Below are positions 1 through 8,622 of a stretch of DNA of 64,000 bases, in pieces. This stretch comes from Intestinibacillus sp. Marseille-P6563 (lineage in GTDB: Bacteria; Bacillota; Clostridia; Oscillospirales; Butyricicoccaceae), in contig NZ_UWOD01000001.1 of NCBI RefSeq assembly GCF_900604335.1, positions 833,501-897,500 of the forward strand, written 5' to 3'. Both the position numbers and the translations under genes were made by a program. Positions within the stretch are counted from its first letter, which is position 1. Every line of letters begins with the position of its first letter. The notes below the pieces were generated by a model. It saw nothing but the letters and a program-made list of their open reading frames with translations, was not told the DNA's origin and searched no databases.

Positions 1-90
1 TTGAAAGAAGCAACCGATAAGCGGGAAACGCATCTGAAAACACAAGAAAAAGAGCAGATGGGTAATTCACATAAACAGAATATATCCTAA
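1..90 (+). CDS. C-terminal tail of an unidentified protein (partial)
   Basis: The first forward frame is open from the window edge and stops with TAA at 88-90, giving a 29-residue hydrophilic tail rich in Lys, Glu and Gln. Nothing in it identifies a family. It precedes a hairpin with a T run, as the end of a gene would. It could equally be a chance open frame, because only 90 bases are visible. Confidence 0.3.
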   Translation: MKEATDKRETHLKTQEKEQMGNSHKQNIS

Positions 91-119
91 AAAAATTATC
101 TCAAGATAAAAACTCATAG

Positions 120-180
120 TAGGGTGTAAGGACTCATGATATAAAAATATCAAGGGTCTTTGCGCCCTATTCGTTTTTTA
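120..180 (+). terminator. Structured hairpin with T run upstream of the XRE gene
   Basis: TAGGGTG (120-126) can pair with CGCCCTA (163-169) through one G-U pair, and a smaller hairpin GATAT-AAAA-ATATC lies inside. A T6 run follows at 174-179. This suits a rho-independent terminator of the gene ending at 90, or a leader attenuator. Confidence 0.4.
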
Positions 181-277
181 TATTACAAAATCGGCATTAT
201 CATACCTTTTAGCGGGCATAATAAGGTTATTCCTCAAAACAAATCGGCACGATACAATGTTATTGAGGTGAATGATT

Positions 278-634
278 ATGCCGATTGACGATTTAACCGC
301 TTTGGGTCAAATAATGCGGGAGGCCCGAAAGAAAAAAGACCTGACACAGCAGGAGCTTTCAGATCTGAGCCATGTTTCTGTAAAACAAATTGCCAACATT
401 GAAAAAGGGCAGATGAACCCTTCCTATTTGATTTTAAGAGCATTGGCCAAGGTTTTGAACATCTCTCTGGACTCTCTAATAAATCCGGATGTTTCTCCAG
501 AAGATGAGGGAGCCAACCAGATGAAAATGCTTTATTCCAGTTGCCCGTCAGAAATGCGTGAAACCCTGCTGCACCATACACAGGAGACCATGCAGGAATT
601 AACAGAACTATCTAAGAAAATTGAAGCGAATTGA
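278..634 (+). CDS. XRE-family helix-turn-helix transcriptional regulator
   Basis: This 118-residue protein has an N-terminal Cro/C1-type HTH (about residues 8-62: GQIMREARKKKDLTQQELSD, then VSVKQIANIEKG) and a short helical C-terminus. GAGGTG at 265-270 sits 7 bases before ATG 278, so that start is preferred over the in-frame ATG at 272. Regulators of this type commonly control excision or transfer of integrative elements, and it lies at the end of the conjugative region. Its target cannot be seen. The octamer AATCGGCA occurs twice upstream (near 189 and 242) and could be an operator. Confidence 0.8.
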   Translation: MPIDDLTALGQIMREARKKKDLTQQELSDLSHVSVKQIANIEKGQMNPSYLILRALAKVLNISLDSLINPDVSPEDEGANQMKMLYSSCPSEMRETLLHHTQETMQELTELSKKIEAN

Positions 635-676
635 GCCAGTGAGTGAAATTTGACGGTTTCCTCTCTGGCTCTTTTC
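633..676 (+). terminator. Terminator of the XRE gene
   Basis: GAGCCAGTGAG pairs with CTCTCTGGCTC (one mismatch) and is followed by TTTTC. The stem begins at the gene's stop codon. Confidence 0.75.
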
Positions 677-766
677 ATTTCTGCAAAGAAAGCGGCAAGC
701 AATGCTTGTGGCTATCCATTTAGCCACAAACGCTTGTTGAGGGCAATGCCCCCAAGCCCCCATGAA

Positions 767-840
767 CGCAGAATTTCATTCTGCGGCTGCGCGTTCTGCG
801 AACGCTTTCGACCATGGCCAGCTCACCGCTGGCCGTGGTC
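767..840. repeat. Clustered inverted repeats 3' of the relaxase gene
   Basis: CGCAGAAT-TTC-ATTCTGCG is a perfect hairpin at 767-785. A second, ACCATGGCCAGC-TCACC-GCTGGCCGTGGT, lies at 811-840 and overlaps the relaxase stop codon. A T-rich tract follows the second one on the plus strand, so it could stop forward transcripts. An oriT-related role is possible but not shown. Confidence 0.4.
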
Positions 841-2235
841 TTTTTCTTTTTCTTTTTTCTGTTCCTCGTCCATTTTCAGTAGCCGATCTACATTGGCCTT
901 TGCAGCCAGCAGCTCCCGCATTTCCTCACGGGAGCGTCGGTACTCGGCATAGGTCTTTTTCTTTTCCTCCAGAAGCCGACCGTACTCGGCTTGCAGTTCC
1001 TTGACTTTTGGGAGCTTCTTGACCCCCATATCATCAAAGGCATTTTTGGCCGCCTGATGGAGCAGAATTTCTTCCTCGTGTTCCTGACGAAAGTTCTTTG
1101 AGTAACCAGCTTTTCGGTAGGCCACATAGGTGTCGCGGGTCTTAGCGTAATTGATGATGTGGGTCCGCAGCACGGCGATCTCCGTCATGCGTTTTTCCGC
1201 TGCCTTGATTTTTGCGGACAGCTCGTTGTGGTATGCGGTGGCTGCCGCCGCTTTTTCTGCCAGCTCCGTATAGTCCAGCAGCTGATGTTCAGTGAGATAA
1301 TTCACAGTCTGTGCCATCTGTTTCAGATTAAAGACCTTGGCCCATCTCGCATATCCGGCACCTTTTCCGGCCTGGAGTTTTGCCTGGATGTCAACCAGCA
1401 GATTGACCTTCGGCGGATCAGCTTGCTTAACCGGCTTCTGGCGGGGCGTATGCTCCTTTTGACCGGCGAGAACGGCCAGCAGATCCTCCAGGGTGTAGCC
1501 TTCGCCCAAGCTGTCTAGGCGGGACACTTTGCCCCAGCCAGGGAGCTTCAAACGGTAGGATTTGCCGCGCTTGGATACTTCACAGCCGGATTCCCGGAGC
1601 AGCTTCAGCAGCGCATCCAGGTCAGTGGGCTTTAGTGCCAAAGCGTTGTCAATGGCAGTACGGAGTAATTCCCGATGGGAGGGTTTTGCTTGATCGCCCA
1701 GCCATTTGTTATAGCTTTTTCCGTGAGGCTTTGGGGTCTCGACAATAGACAATCCGTTCTCAATGCAGATGGTGTCGCTCAATCGACGGACGGCTTTTGT
1801 GCTGCCCCAAAAGTTTCGGAACTTCCGGTTACACTCTGTATTGACCGCCGACCAGATAATGTGATTATGGACATGGGCCTTGTCAATGTGGGTACAGACG
1901 ATAAAGGCGTGTTTGCCCTTGGTGAATCGCTTTGCAAATTCCACGCCCAGCCTGTTGGCTTCCTCCGGGGAGATCTCCCCGGGACAGAATGACTGGCGGA
2001 CATGGTAAGCGATCACATCGTCTGCGCCCCGAACCCGTCCGGTGGCAGCGATATACTGGCGCTTTGCCAGCATGAACTCGGCGTCGGCCACACGGCTGTC
2101 GCACTCGTATCCGGTGATGAGCCTGCCGTGATCTGTCTTTTGTGGATTGGCTACATAGTCAATAATCGCGCTGATGGCACGGCTTTCGGTTCGCCCCTTG
2201 CCGATATGCAGTGGCATAATGCGTGTGGTTGCCAT
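823..2235 (-). CDS. MOBP-type relaxase of the conjugative element
   Basis: This 470-residue protein has a relaxase/mobilisation nuclease domain over about residues 1-250. The metal-binding histidine triad reads HIDKAHVHNH at 116-125. Tyr27, in an IIDYVANPQKT context, is a candidate nicking tyrosine (inference). The C-terminal half is Lys/Glu-rich and probably coiled. The family nicks oriT and pilots the strand through the type IV channel. A GAAGGGAGGG ribosome site precedes ATG 2235. The gene appears intact, unlike topB and the coupling protein of the same element. A terminator hairpin lies just upstream, so it may be transcribed separately from the transfer genes. Confidence 0.88.
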   Translation of the reverse strand: MATTRIMPLHIGKGRTESRAISAIIDYVANPQKTDHGRLITGYECDSRVADAEFMLAKRQYIAATGRVRGADDVIAYHVRQSFCPGEISPEEANRLGVEFAKRFTKGKHAFIVCTHIDKAHVHNHIIWSAVNTECNRKFRNFWGSTKAVRRLSDTICIENGLSIVETPKPHGKSYNKWLGDQAKPSHRELLRTAIDNALALKPTDLDALLKLLRESGCEVSKRGKSYRLKLPGWGKVSRLDSLGEGYTLEDLLAVLAGQKEHTPRQKPVKQADPPKVNLLVDIQAKLQAGKGAGYARWAKVFNLKQMAQTVNYLTEHQLLDYTELAEKAAAATAYHNELSAKIKAAEKRMTEIAVLRTHIINYAKTRDTYVAYRKAGYSKNFRQEHEEEILLHQAAKNAFDDMGVKKLPKVKELQAEYGRLLEEKKKTYAEYRRSREEMRELLAAKANVDRLLKMDEEQKKEKEKDHGQR

Positions 2236-2253
2236 GAAGATTCCCTCCCTTCA

Positions 2254-2281
2254 AAAAATGGGCAGCCTCAGCTGCCCATTT
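2254..2281 (-). terminator. Terminator between the SLOG remnant and the relaxase
   Basis: AATGGGCAGC-CTCA-GCTGCCCATT (2258-2280) is a perfect 10-bp stem. On the minus strand it is followed by TTTTTT. Its loop contains the stop codon of the SLOG remnant. Confidence 0.75.
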
Positions 2282-2390
2282 CGTCACGATATGAAATAAT
2301 CTTTTTCTTTTTCTGCTTGGCGCACCGAAGCGTCGTGGCAGCTCCGCCCCAATCATGGAGAACATACGCTACTACCACATCGCTGACCTC
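2268..2390 (-). pseudogene. C-terminal remnant of a SLOG/DUF1273-like protein
   Basis: Translating the minus strand from about 2390 to TGA 2268 gives roughly 40 residues, including SDVVVAYVLHDWGGAATTL followed by a lysine-rich end. This resembles the last strand-helix of SLOG-fold (YpsA/DUF1273-like) proteins seen in Tn1549-type elements. No start codon or N-terminal part is present. The sequence upstream belongs to topB in another frame. I read it as the right-hand side of a deletion; the family call is from memory of the motif. Confidence 0.55.
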
Positions 2391-2454
2391 TAGCCCCGAT
2401 CACGGCGGCCAGACTTTGGGCAACGGACGGTTTTTCAGCGATTACCAGCTTCAT
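2353..2454 (-). pseudogene. topB: Truncated DNA topoisomerase III (topB) N-terminus
   Basis: Starting at ATG 2454 with a good AAAGGAGGA ribosome site, the frame reads MKLVIAEKPSVAQSLAAVIG. This is the highly conserved opening of type IA topoisomerase III (TOPRIM strand and AEKP motif). Homology ends at codon 21 (near 2392); unrelated residues and a TGA at 2353 follow. Full-length family members are about 700 residues, so everything catalytic is missing. The start overlaps the end of the upstream Cys-rich gene by 20 bases. The 33-residue product is unlikely to function. Confidence 0.8.
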
Positions 2455-2653
2455 GGTTTTTCGTCCTCCTTTCATGCAGCCACGCAGTCAGCTGTCGATG
2501 GCAGAATCCCACACAGGGCTGGGTGGGGTTATAATTCCCGCAGCCATAACAGGGGTGGCCGGGAGATAAAGAGGGAGGACGGGAAGTTTCCTTCCCGCCC
2601 TCCGGCCTGTGTGTCATCATGCGTTCATAGGGGCTGTTGGTGAAGCGGGTCAA
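2435..2653 (-). CDS. Small Cys-rich protein of the conjugative element
   Basis: This 72-residue protein has CYGCGNYNPTQPCVGFC, four cysteines plus a following His, suggesting a small zinc-binding knuckle. The TTG start at 2653 overlaps the TGA of the DUF4366 gene (TTGA), consistent with translational coupling. It lies in the same place as small proteins between DUF4366 and topB in CTn4/Tn1549-like elements. No function is known to me. An internal ATG (MMTHR) is an alternative start. Confidence 0.6.
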   Translation of the reverse strand: MTRFTNSPYERMMTHRPEGGKETSRPPSLSPGHPCYGCGNYNPTQPCVGFCHRQLTAWLHERRTKNHEAGNR

Positions 2654-3417
2654 ACCGTCTTGTCCTCACTTTCCTCATCGCCGCCCCCGTCAGCGTCCGG
2701 CTCATCGGATTCCTCGGTCTCCCAGGGATCGTCCTCATCCTCCAGGTCCGCTTCATCCTCGCCGTAGTCGTAATCGTCCAGATTGTCGTTGCCTTTGGTC
2801 TTGGGCTTATTCTTGATGAATTTGAAGTAAGCAAAGGCACCGCCGCCCATCAGGGCCAGCACTACCAAAATCATCGCCGGGTTCACTCCGGCAGGCTCTT
2901 TTTTCTCCGGTTCTGTGGGTTCCTCCGGCTTTTCCGGCTCCGGCTCCTTGCCGGTACAGCCGCTCATATTGACGGAGCATACCGGGCAGGCGGTATTGAT
3001 CGCACCTGTTTCACATTTCTTGGTGCAGTTGCAGACCGCAGGCGGCTCTTTCTCCGTCTGTCCATCCTCCATCAGCGCCATCAGGTCGGCCTCGTCCACC
3101 TGATTCAAGAAGTGGACAGCGGTTTCCTTGTCCTCGTTGGCCCGGTCAATGAGGATGTAGAAGTAGTTGCCCGCCTTGGTGGTGACGGTGATGAGCTGCT
3201 TGTTGCCGCCGAAATCATCCACCAGGGCAGCGTTGCCCTCCGGGGTCAGAGCCGGACTGTCCTCGGTTTCCTCCACCACCACATTGCTGTCGTTGGTGGC
3301 GTCCTTCGCCGGGGGCTGGTCTGTCCCCTGGGCAAAGGCCGTCACGGAAAAGCTGGCCATCAGCACCAGGGCGGCGCACAGGGCCGAAAAGGTTTTGAAA
3401 ATCCTCTTATTCTTCAT
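2650..3417 (-). CDS. DUF4366 membrane-anchored conjugation-associated protein
   Basis: This 255-residue protein has a clear signal peptide (about residues 1-30: LCAALVLMASFSVTAFA). An exported domain with a Cys cluster (CNCTKKC...CPVC...C, about 128-155) follows, then a Pro/Glu-rich spacer, one transmembrane helix (about 183-203) and a highly acidic cytoplasmic tail. This architecture matches DUF4366 proteins of Clostridial conjugative elements, probably envelope accessory parts of the transfer machine (inference). It overlaps the DUF4315 gene by 11 bases. Confidence 0.8.
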   Translation of the reverse strand: MKNKRIFKTFSALCAALVLMASFSVTAFAQGTDQPPAKDATNDSNVVVEETEDSPALTPEGNAALVDDFGGNKQLITVTTKAGNYFYILIDRANEDKETAVHFLNQVDEADLMALMEDGQTEKEPPAVCNCTKKCETGAINTACPVCSVNMSGCTGKEPEPEKPEEPTEPEKKEPAGVNPAMILVVLALMGGGAFAYFKFIKNKPKTKGNDNLDDYDYGEDEADLEDEDDPWETEESDEPDADGGGDEESEDKTV

Positions 3418-3664
3418 GGTCGGTGTCCTCCTGTTCGTCGTAGTCGGCAGAAGCAGCGGCCATACCGGGAACTGCGCTGCCGGAAAGCATGGCGTTCAGC
3501 TGTTCCGGGGTCATACGCAGGGCGCGCACCATCTGAATGATCTCCAGGTTCTCTGCCTCGGTTTTCTGCGCTTCCAGGGTTTTCAGCTTGTCCTGATACT
3601 CCGCAATCTTCTCGCGGACCTTGGCAATCTCCTGGTCAATGCGCTGGATTTTGTTCTTTGCCAT
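3407..3664 (-). CDS. DUF4315 coiled-coil protein
   Basis: This 85-residue protein is helical, with heptad-like KIQRIDQEIAKVREKIAEYQ and KLKTLEAQKTEAENLE. A short MTPEQLNAML helix and an acidic end follow. It matches DUF4315, a small protein always found beside the CD1107-type hydrolase and DUF4366 in this class of element. The role is unknown. It is cotranscribed with both neighbours. Confidence 0.8.
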   Translation of the reverse strand: MAKNKIQRIDQEIAKVREKIAEYQDKLKTLEAQKTEAENLEIIQMVRALRMTPEQLNAMLSGSAVPGMAAASADYDEQEDTDHEE

Positions 3665-3693
3665 TGTGAATCACTCCTTCTAAAAAATCGGCC

Positions 3694-5427
3694 TTACCAG
3701 TTCATCAGGCCATAGCCCTTGATGCACTGGTAATTCAGGTCATAACTTTTAATTTTGCAGGCGTCGCCGCTGTTGCCCTCAACCGTATAAACTCGGCTGC
3801 CGTCCGTACCAATGGCAAGGCCCACATGGTCCGCAGACCCATCAAGGTCCCAATCAAAGAAGATGGCGTCACCGGGAGCAAGGTTTTCATATCCCCGTGC
3901 GCCCCATTGTCCGTGAGACTGGAACCAGGGAACCCCCTGGGACTGACAGGCGGCAAAGCGCGGCTCGGATAAACCGGCCTGCCCATAGCACCAAGACACG
4001 AAGCAGGCACACCATTCCACGCGGGAATTGAATCCATACCAACTCCAGAACGGATAGCCGCCCACATTGCCAACCTGCCGTTTGGCCAGTTCCACCAGTT
4101 CGGGATTTCCGGGACGGGTGCCATTCACAAACTGCACACCAGTCAAATCCTCGGAATTGCTCATATCCGGGGAGCCGCCGCCAAAAATCAGAGGTTTGTT
4201 GCCCAAGGTCTGCCGGTACACCTGATACATCTCCAGCTGTTCCGGGGTCAGCAGCTCCGAAGCCACAGAGGATATGGGCTTGCTGGTGAGCTTCACATTG
4301 AGGATGTAGTAATTGTAGGGAACCTCAACGGTATAGCTGTTGCCCTCGCTGTCGGTACGGGTTTCCGTCCGATAGCGCACTTCCACTTCCTCGGTGAGCG
4401 TCAATTTATACTGTGCGGAGAATACACGCTCCAGCTCGGCCTGGGCGCTCTGGCGGGTATATCCCTGCAATACGGCAGACAGGTAAGCCGCCAGCTCATG
4501 GGGGTCATGTCCGATCATATCCAGGTCATAACGGTACTCGTCATACCCCGGATGGCTGCTTTCAATGTTGTCGATCTCGGCCTGCAATTCCGCTTCTTTG
4601 GCGGCATAGTCAGCCTCCACCGCCACCAGCTCCGGGTCATCCGACGGATAGGTGGTGCCGGACACCACAGAGCCAATGCTCTGTGCCATCATGGAACAGG
4701 AGGACATGGTGTTGAGCAGCATACAGACCAGCAGGAAGATCGCACCCGCAATCAGAAAACCCTTTTTGTGCCGCATGACAAAAGCACCGGCTTCCTGTGC
4801 CTTTTCCTTAACGGTCTTGGCGGCCTTGCCGGTCTTTTTGGCGGTACTGGCGGTATTCCCGGCAGTCTGACCGGCGCGCTTGGCAGCGGCATATTCCTTT
4901 TTGATGGCCTGCTTCTGCTGCCAGCGGGAAACAGGATTGCTGGAAAGCTGGGGATTTTCCTGCAAAGACTTCTGATACAGGGCGTTCACATTGGCCTTTT
5001 CCAGTTTCTGCTCGGCCTCGGCTGCCTTGCGATAGGGTTTCAGCTTGTGGCTGTGGTATCCCTCCCGCGCAAGCCTAACGCCGGTTTCCACCGTTTCCTC
5101 GGACTTGTGGGCGCTCTCCACGCCCACATTGTCCTGTTCGCTCTCATGGATTTCCTTGTGGAGTTTCCCCAGGGCGGCATTGGCAGGAGTGTCCCGTACT
5201 GCATGGGACAGCTTGGAGGGCGGCTTTTTCTTGTCCTCCAGCACCAGCTTGGTGGTCACTTTGCCAGTCTCCGGGTCCACCGTCTTTTGCCGGACCTGCT
5301 TTTTGGGGATTTTGGCCTGCGCCTTATCCGCTCTGGCGGCGGCCTTGTCCGCCTTATGGATGGGCTTCTCCAACGCCGGATCAGCCCGTTCTTCCTCCGT
5401 AAAGCGCAGGCGCGGTTCCTTATTCAT
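3694..5427 (-). CDS. CD1107-type conjugation peptidoglycan hydrolase (CHAP/NlpC-P60 domain)
   Basis: This 577-residue protein starts with a long basic, helical N-terminal region. A single transmembrane helix lies at about 223-241. The C-terminal cysteine peptidase domain has the VEWCACFVSW motif (candidate nucleophile Cys473) and ADHVGLAIG with His534. Such enzymes open the cell wall so the type IV channel can pass. The topology puts the hydrolase domain outside. It overlaps the next upstream gene by 8 bases within the transfer operon. Confidence 0.85.
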   Translation of the reverse strand: MNKEPRLRFTEEERADPALEKPIHKADKAAARADKAQAKIPKKQVRQKTVDPETGKVTTKLVLEDKKKPPSKLSHAVRDTPANAALGKLHKEIHESEQDNVGVESAHKSEETVETGVRLAREGYHSHKLKPYRKAAEAEQKLEKANVNALYQKSLQENPQLSSNPVSRWQQKQAIKKEYAAAKRAGQTAGNTASTAKKTGKAAKTVKEKAQEAGAFVMRHKKGFLIAGAIFLLVCMLLNTMSSCSMMAQSIGSVVSGTTYPSDDPELVAVEADYAAKEAELQAEIDNIESSHPGYDEYRYDLDMIGHDPHELAAYLSAVLQGYTRQSAQAELERVFSAQYKLTLTEEVEVRYRTETRTDSEGNSYTVEVPYNYYILNVKLTSKPISSVASELLTPEQLEMYQVYRQTLGNKPLIFGGGSPDMSNSEDLTGVQFVNGTRPGNPELVELAKRQVGNVGGYPFWSWYGFNSRVEWCACFVSWCYGQAGLSEPRFAACQSQGVPWFQSHGQWGARGYENLAPGDAIFFDWDLDGSADHVGLAIGTDGSRVYTVEGNSGDACKIKSYDLNYQCIKGYGLMNW

Positions 5428-5788
5428 ACCATTCTCCCAGCATGAGGGAATCCGTCATGTAGCGCAGCTCCACATAGAGGGCCAGCCCCATGGGACAGTG
5501 GATGGGGTGCTGGAGCAGATAGGCGTAGATCTGCGCCACCACATTGGCCAGCAGCTCGGCCTGACTGCCCTCAAAGACAACAACAGCAGGAGTGCCGTTC
5601 ATGGCGCACCAGATTTCCATAAGGCGCAGCAGACCCGATTCGCCATCCTCGTTCAGCTCCGCAGCCTGATCCGCCGCCGTGCGGGTTTCACTGACGGCAT
5701 CAGCCAGCTCGGTGAGCAGACAGGTGCGCTCGCCCTCCAGAGCATCCTCGAAAAACATCATGGTATCCAGTTCAGTATTGGGTTTCAT
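5420..5788 (-). CDS. Conserved small protein between VirB4 and the hydrolase
   Basis: This 122-residue acidic, soluble protein has no recognisable motif. It sits tightly between virB4 (2-base gap) and the hydrolase gene (8-base overlap), so it is translated with the transfer operon. Similar small proteins fill this position in related elements. I cannot assign a function. Confidence 0.7.
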   Translation of the reverse strand: MKPNTELDTMMFFEDALEGERTCLLTELADAVSETRTAADQAAELNEDGESGLLRLMEIWCAMNGTPAVVVFEGSQAELLANVVAQIYAYLLQHPIHCPMGLALYVELRYMTDSLMLGEWYE

Positions 5789-5790
5789 GG

Positions 5791-8250
5791 TTATTCATCC
5801 TCCTTTTTCAGTTCCTGGGGTTTGGTGGTCATAATGCGGTACAACTCGGTGTTCTTGGGAAAATGGTCTACGAAAGGCAGGATGGTGGAGCCATAGAACA
5901 GCAGGCCCTCACCCTCGCCGGAATGGGTCACATAGCTGAGCTGGTGCGGGGAAATGCCCAGCTGCTTGGCCAAAATCTGCCGGTCTCCGCCCGCCTGGTT
6001 GAGCATATACACGAAGTCGGAGTTTTCAAAGATGTTCTCCACCTCACGGCTGGAAAGCAGGTCTTTGACATTCTGGGTAAGCCCGGTGGGAATGCCGCCC
6101 CATTTGCGGAATCGCTTCCAAATCTCCACCGTGTAGGCGGCGGTCTGTTCCTCTTTCAGAAGCAGGTGCATCTCGTCAATGTAGTAGCGGGTGGACTTGT
6201 GGGCGGCGCGGTTGATGGTCACACGGTTCCACACCTGGTCCTGGACCACCAGCATACCGATCTTTTTGAGCTGCTTGCCCAGCTCCTTGATGTCATAGCA
6301 GACGATACGGTTGTTGATGTCCACATTGCTGCGATGGTTGAACACATTGAGAGAGCCGGTTACATAGATTTCCAACGCCGTGGCGATGTACTGCGCTTCC
6401 TTTTCGTCCTGCGCCCGCAGCAGGTTGTAAAGGTCCTCCAGGATGGGCATATTCTCCGGGCGCGGGTCGTTCAGATAGTCCTGATACACCAGCCGCACAC
6501 AACGGTCGATGATGGTTTTCTGCACCGGCTGTAAGCCCTCCTTGCCGCCCACGATCAGCTCGCACAAGCTGAGAATGAAGTCGGACTTGAGGGACAGCGG
6601 ATTATCCTCGTCCGAGTAGTCCAGGTTCAGGTCCATGGGATTGATATAGTTGGTGGAAGTGGGCGAAATCTTGATGACCTGCCCATGCAGACGCTCCACC
6701 AGGGGGGCGTACTCGGCCTCCGGGTCGCAGATGATAACATCATCGGTTGTAAGCAGGAAGCTGTTGGCGATCTCGCGTTTGGCGCTGAAGGACTTACCGG
6801 AACCCGGCGTACCGAGGATCAGGCCGTTGGGGTTTTTCAGCAGCTTGCGGTCCACCATGATAAGGTTGTTGGACAGAGCATTGATGCCGTAGTACAGTGC
6901 CTCTTTGCCGTTCTGGAACAACTCCTGGGTAGTGAACGGCACGAAAATGGCCGTGGAGCTGGTGGTCAGCCCCCGCTGAATCTCGATCTGGTTGATACCC
7001 AGGGGCAGGCAGCTCATCAGCCCTTCCTCCTGCTGGAAGTCAAGCCTTGTCAGCTGGCAGTTGTACTTCTGCGCGATGGAACCGGCCTGGAACACATTGT
7101 TGTCCAGCTGGCGCTGGGTGTCCGCTGTGTTCAGCACCAGGAAGGTCACAAGGAACATTCGCTCGTTGCGGCTCTGCAAATCCTGCAAGAGCTTTTTGGC
7201 CTCGGCACCGTAGGTGGCAAGGTCGGAGGGAATGATGTCCATGTCATATCCGGCGCGGACGGCCTTTTTCTGTTCCTCGATTTTGGACTTATCCAAATCG
7301 GTGATCTTTCTCTTGACCGTCTTGATGGCCTTGATCTGGTCCACCGACTGGATATGCAGGCTGACAATCAGGCTGGATTCCATGTCCAGAAAATCAGCCA
7401 GCATCCGGTCATTCAGCTCCGGTGCGAGAATCTGCAAAAAAGAAACAGTCCCGTATTTCTTGCCCATACGGAACTGCTTGCCGGTGCGGAACTCAAAGGA
7501 GCTGGGCGCGATAAAGTCCTTGGTGGACAGGCCGCTGGACGGGAGCCAGTCCCATGCAAAACGGAACGGCAGCTGTTCATCCATGTGGAAGATGGAATGC
7601 AGCTGTGCCAGCCGTGCCTTGCCGTCCAAAGTCTCGGCGGCCACGCCCAGGCGTTTGAAGTTGTTGAGAATATCGGTTTCGATACGCTCCAAACGGGGTT
7701 TGGCCGATTTAATATTTTCGGCGTTAATGCCGAAAGTCAGGTACTTGCTTTTAATGAGGCCGTTGTTACCCCTGGCCAGCTGGTTTTGCAGCATGGTGGT
7801 GTACTCCACCCGGATGCTGTCAAAATCATCCCTCTGAAGGGGGATGTTGATGGCGCGGGCAAAGGTTTCCTCGGACGCCGCGAGATTGAGGAAAGACAGC
7901 TCAAATCTGATCGAACTGTCGAAGTAGTTGAGAAAATCACACCAGCCCTCGAAGATCGCCGTTTTATCCTCGTTCTGCGAGAGCTGATAGTTGATGTCCT
8001 GGAATTGGATGGTCTTTGTGTAGTAGCCGTCTGCCACTCGACAGATACCGTCCGTCCACATTCGTTCATAGGGGATACTGTCCTGAGCCGATTTTTCCTT
8101 TTTGTCCGTGCGGTTGGCGCGGACAATGGCAGCCTCAATCTGCTTTCTGTCGGCGCGGGACAGTTTTTTCTTTGTTCTGACCGGCTGCACAGCTTTTTCC
8201 TCGGTTTTTCCGAACAGCCGGTGCAGCCAGCTTTTGATTGCCGCGAACAA
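5791..8250 (-). CDS. virB4: VirB4-like type IV secretion ATPase
   Basis: The likely start is TTG 8250, seven bases after GAGGAGGTG, giving 819 residues. The frame is open further upstream but there overlaps prgI. Walker A is GTPGSGKS at about residues 480-487, and Walker B lies in YYIDEMHLL at about 689-697. The N-terminal part matches the VirB4/TraC central domain. It powers assembly and substrate transfer of the conjugation channel at the inner face of the membrane. It is full length with no visible damage. Confidence 0.9.
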   Translation of the reverse strand: MFAAIKSWLHRLFGKTEEKAVQPVRTKKKLSRADRKQIEAAIVRANRTDKKEKSAQDSIPYERMWTDGICRVADGYYTKTIQFQDINYQLSQNEDKTAIFEGWCDFLNYFDSSIRFELSFLNLAASEETFARAINIPLQRDDFDSIRVEYTTMLQNQLARGNNGLIKSKYLTFGINAENIKSAKPRLERIETDILNNFKRLGVAAETLDGKARLAQLHSIFHMDEQLPFRFAWDWLPSSGLSTKDFIAPSSFEFRTGKQFRMGKKYGTVSFLQILAPELNDRMLADFLDMESSLIVSLHIQSVDQIKAIKTVKRKITDLDKSKIEEQKKAVRAGYDMDIIPSDLATYGAEAKKLLQDLQSRNERMFLVTFLVLNTADTQRQLDNNVFQAGSIAQKYNCQLTRLDFQQEEGLMSCLPLGINQIEIQRGLTTSSTAIFVPFTTQELFQNGKEALYYGINALSNNLIMVDRKLLKNPNGLILGTPGSGKSFSAKREIANSFLLTTDDVIICDPEAEYAPLVERLHGQVIKISPTSTNYINPMDLNLDYSDEDNPLSLKSDFILSLCELIVGGKEGLQPVQKTIIDRCVRLVYQDYLNDPRPENMPILEDLYNLLRAQDEKEAQYIATALEIYVTGSLNVFNHRSNVDINNRIVCYDIKELGKQLKKIGMLVVQDQVWNRVTINRAAHKSTRYYIDEMHLLLKEEQTAAYTVEIWKRFRKWGGIPTGLTQNVKDLLSSREVENIFENSDFVYMLNQAGGDRQILAKQLGISPHQLSYVTHSGEGEGLLFYGSTILPFVDHFPKNTELYRIMTTKPQELKKEDE

Positions 8251-8602
8251 TGTCGTACACCTCCTCGTCAAGATTTGCCTGCCGCTGTAACACGGCATAG
8301 AAATTATTGGTGCGGTAAGGGCGCTCTTTGGGACGGATCACCGTGACACGGATGATGTTGCCCACGATCTTTTCCAGGGGCTGGCCGTGCTTTTCATACA
8401 TCGCCAGCATGAAGAAGGGCAGCATGACCAGCATCATACACATGGCCGCCACGCTGTTTCCCGCAGGCCCCCGGAGCAGAAAGAAAAGCGGTACGCCGAT
8501 CAGCGCCCCGCCGGTGAAGCAGACCAGCTGCCTCTTGGTCAGGTTGAAAGCAACCTTTGTTTTGACTTTGGTTAAGTCTTTGGGTACGGGTACATAAGCC
8601 AA
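8135..8602 (-). CDS. PrgI-family membrane protein (VirB3-like)
   Basis: This 155-residue protein has an N-terminal soluble strand (VPVPKDLTKVKTKVAFNLT) and two adjacent transmembrane helices (about 25-70), as in the PrgI family that takes the VirB3 position. The start is TTG 8602, eight bases after AAGGAGG. Its basic C-terminal tail overlaps the beginning of virB4 by 116 bases, an unusually long overlap. The tail beyond about residue 118 may be non-conserved. Confidence 0.8.
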   Translation of the reverse strand: MAYVPVPKDLTKVKTKVAFNLTKRQLVCFTGGALIGVPLFFLLRGPAGNSVAAMCMMLVMLPFFMLAMYEKHGQPLEKIVGNIIRVTVIRPKERPYRTNNFYAVLQRQANLDEEVYDIVRGNQKLAAPAVRKNRGKSCAAGQNKEKTVPRRQKAD

Positions 8603-8622
8603 TGGGATTTCCTCCTTTCTGG

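Noticed and set aside
1675-2643. Plus-strand open frames over the relaxase and topB scar
   Set aside because: Shadows of the minus-strand relaxase and remnants; the scar is better explained by the truncated genes.
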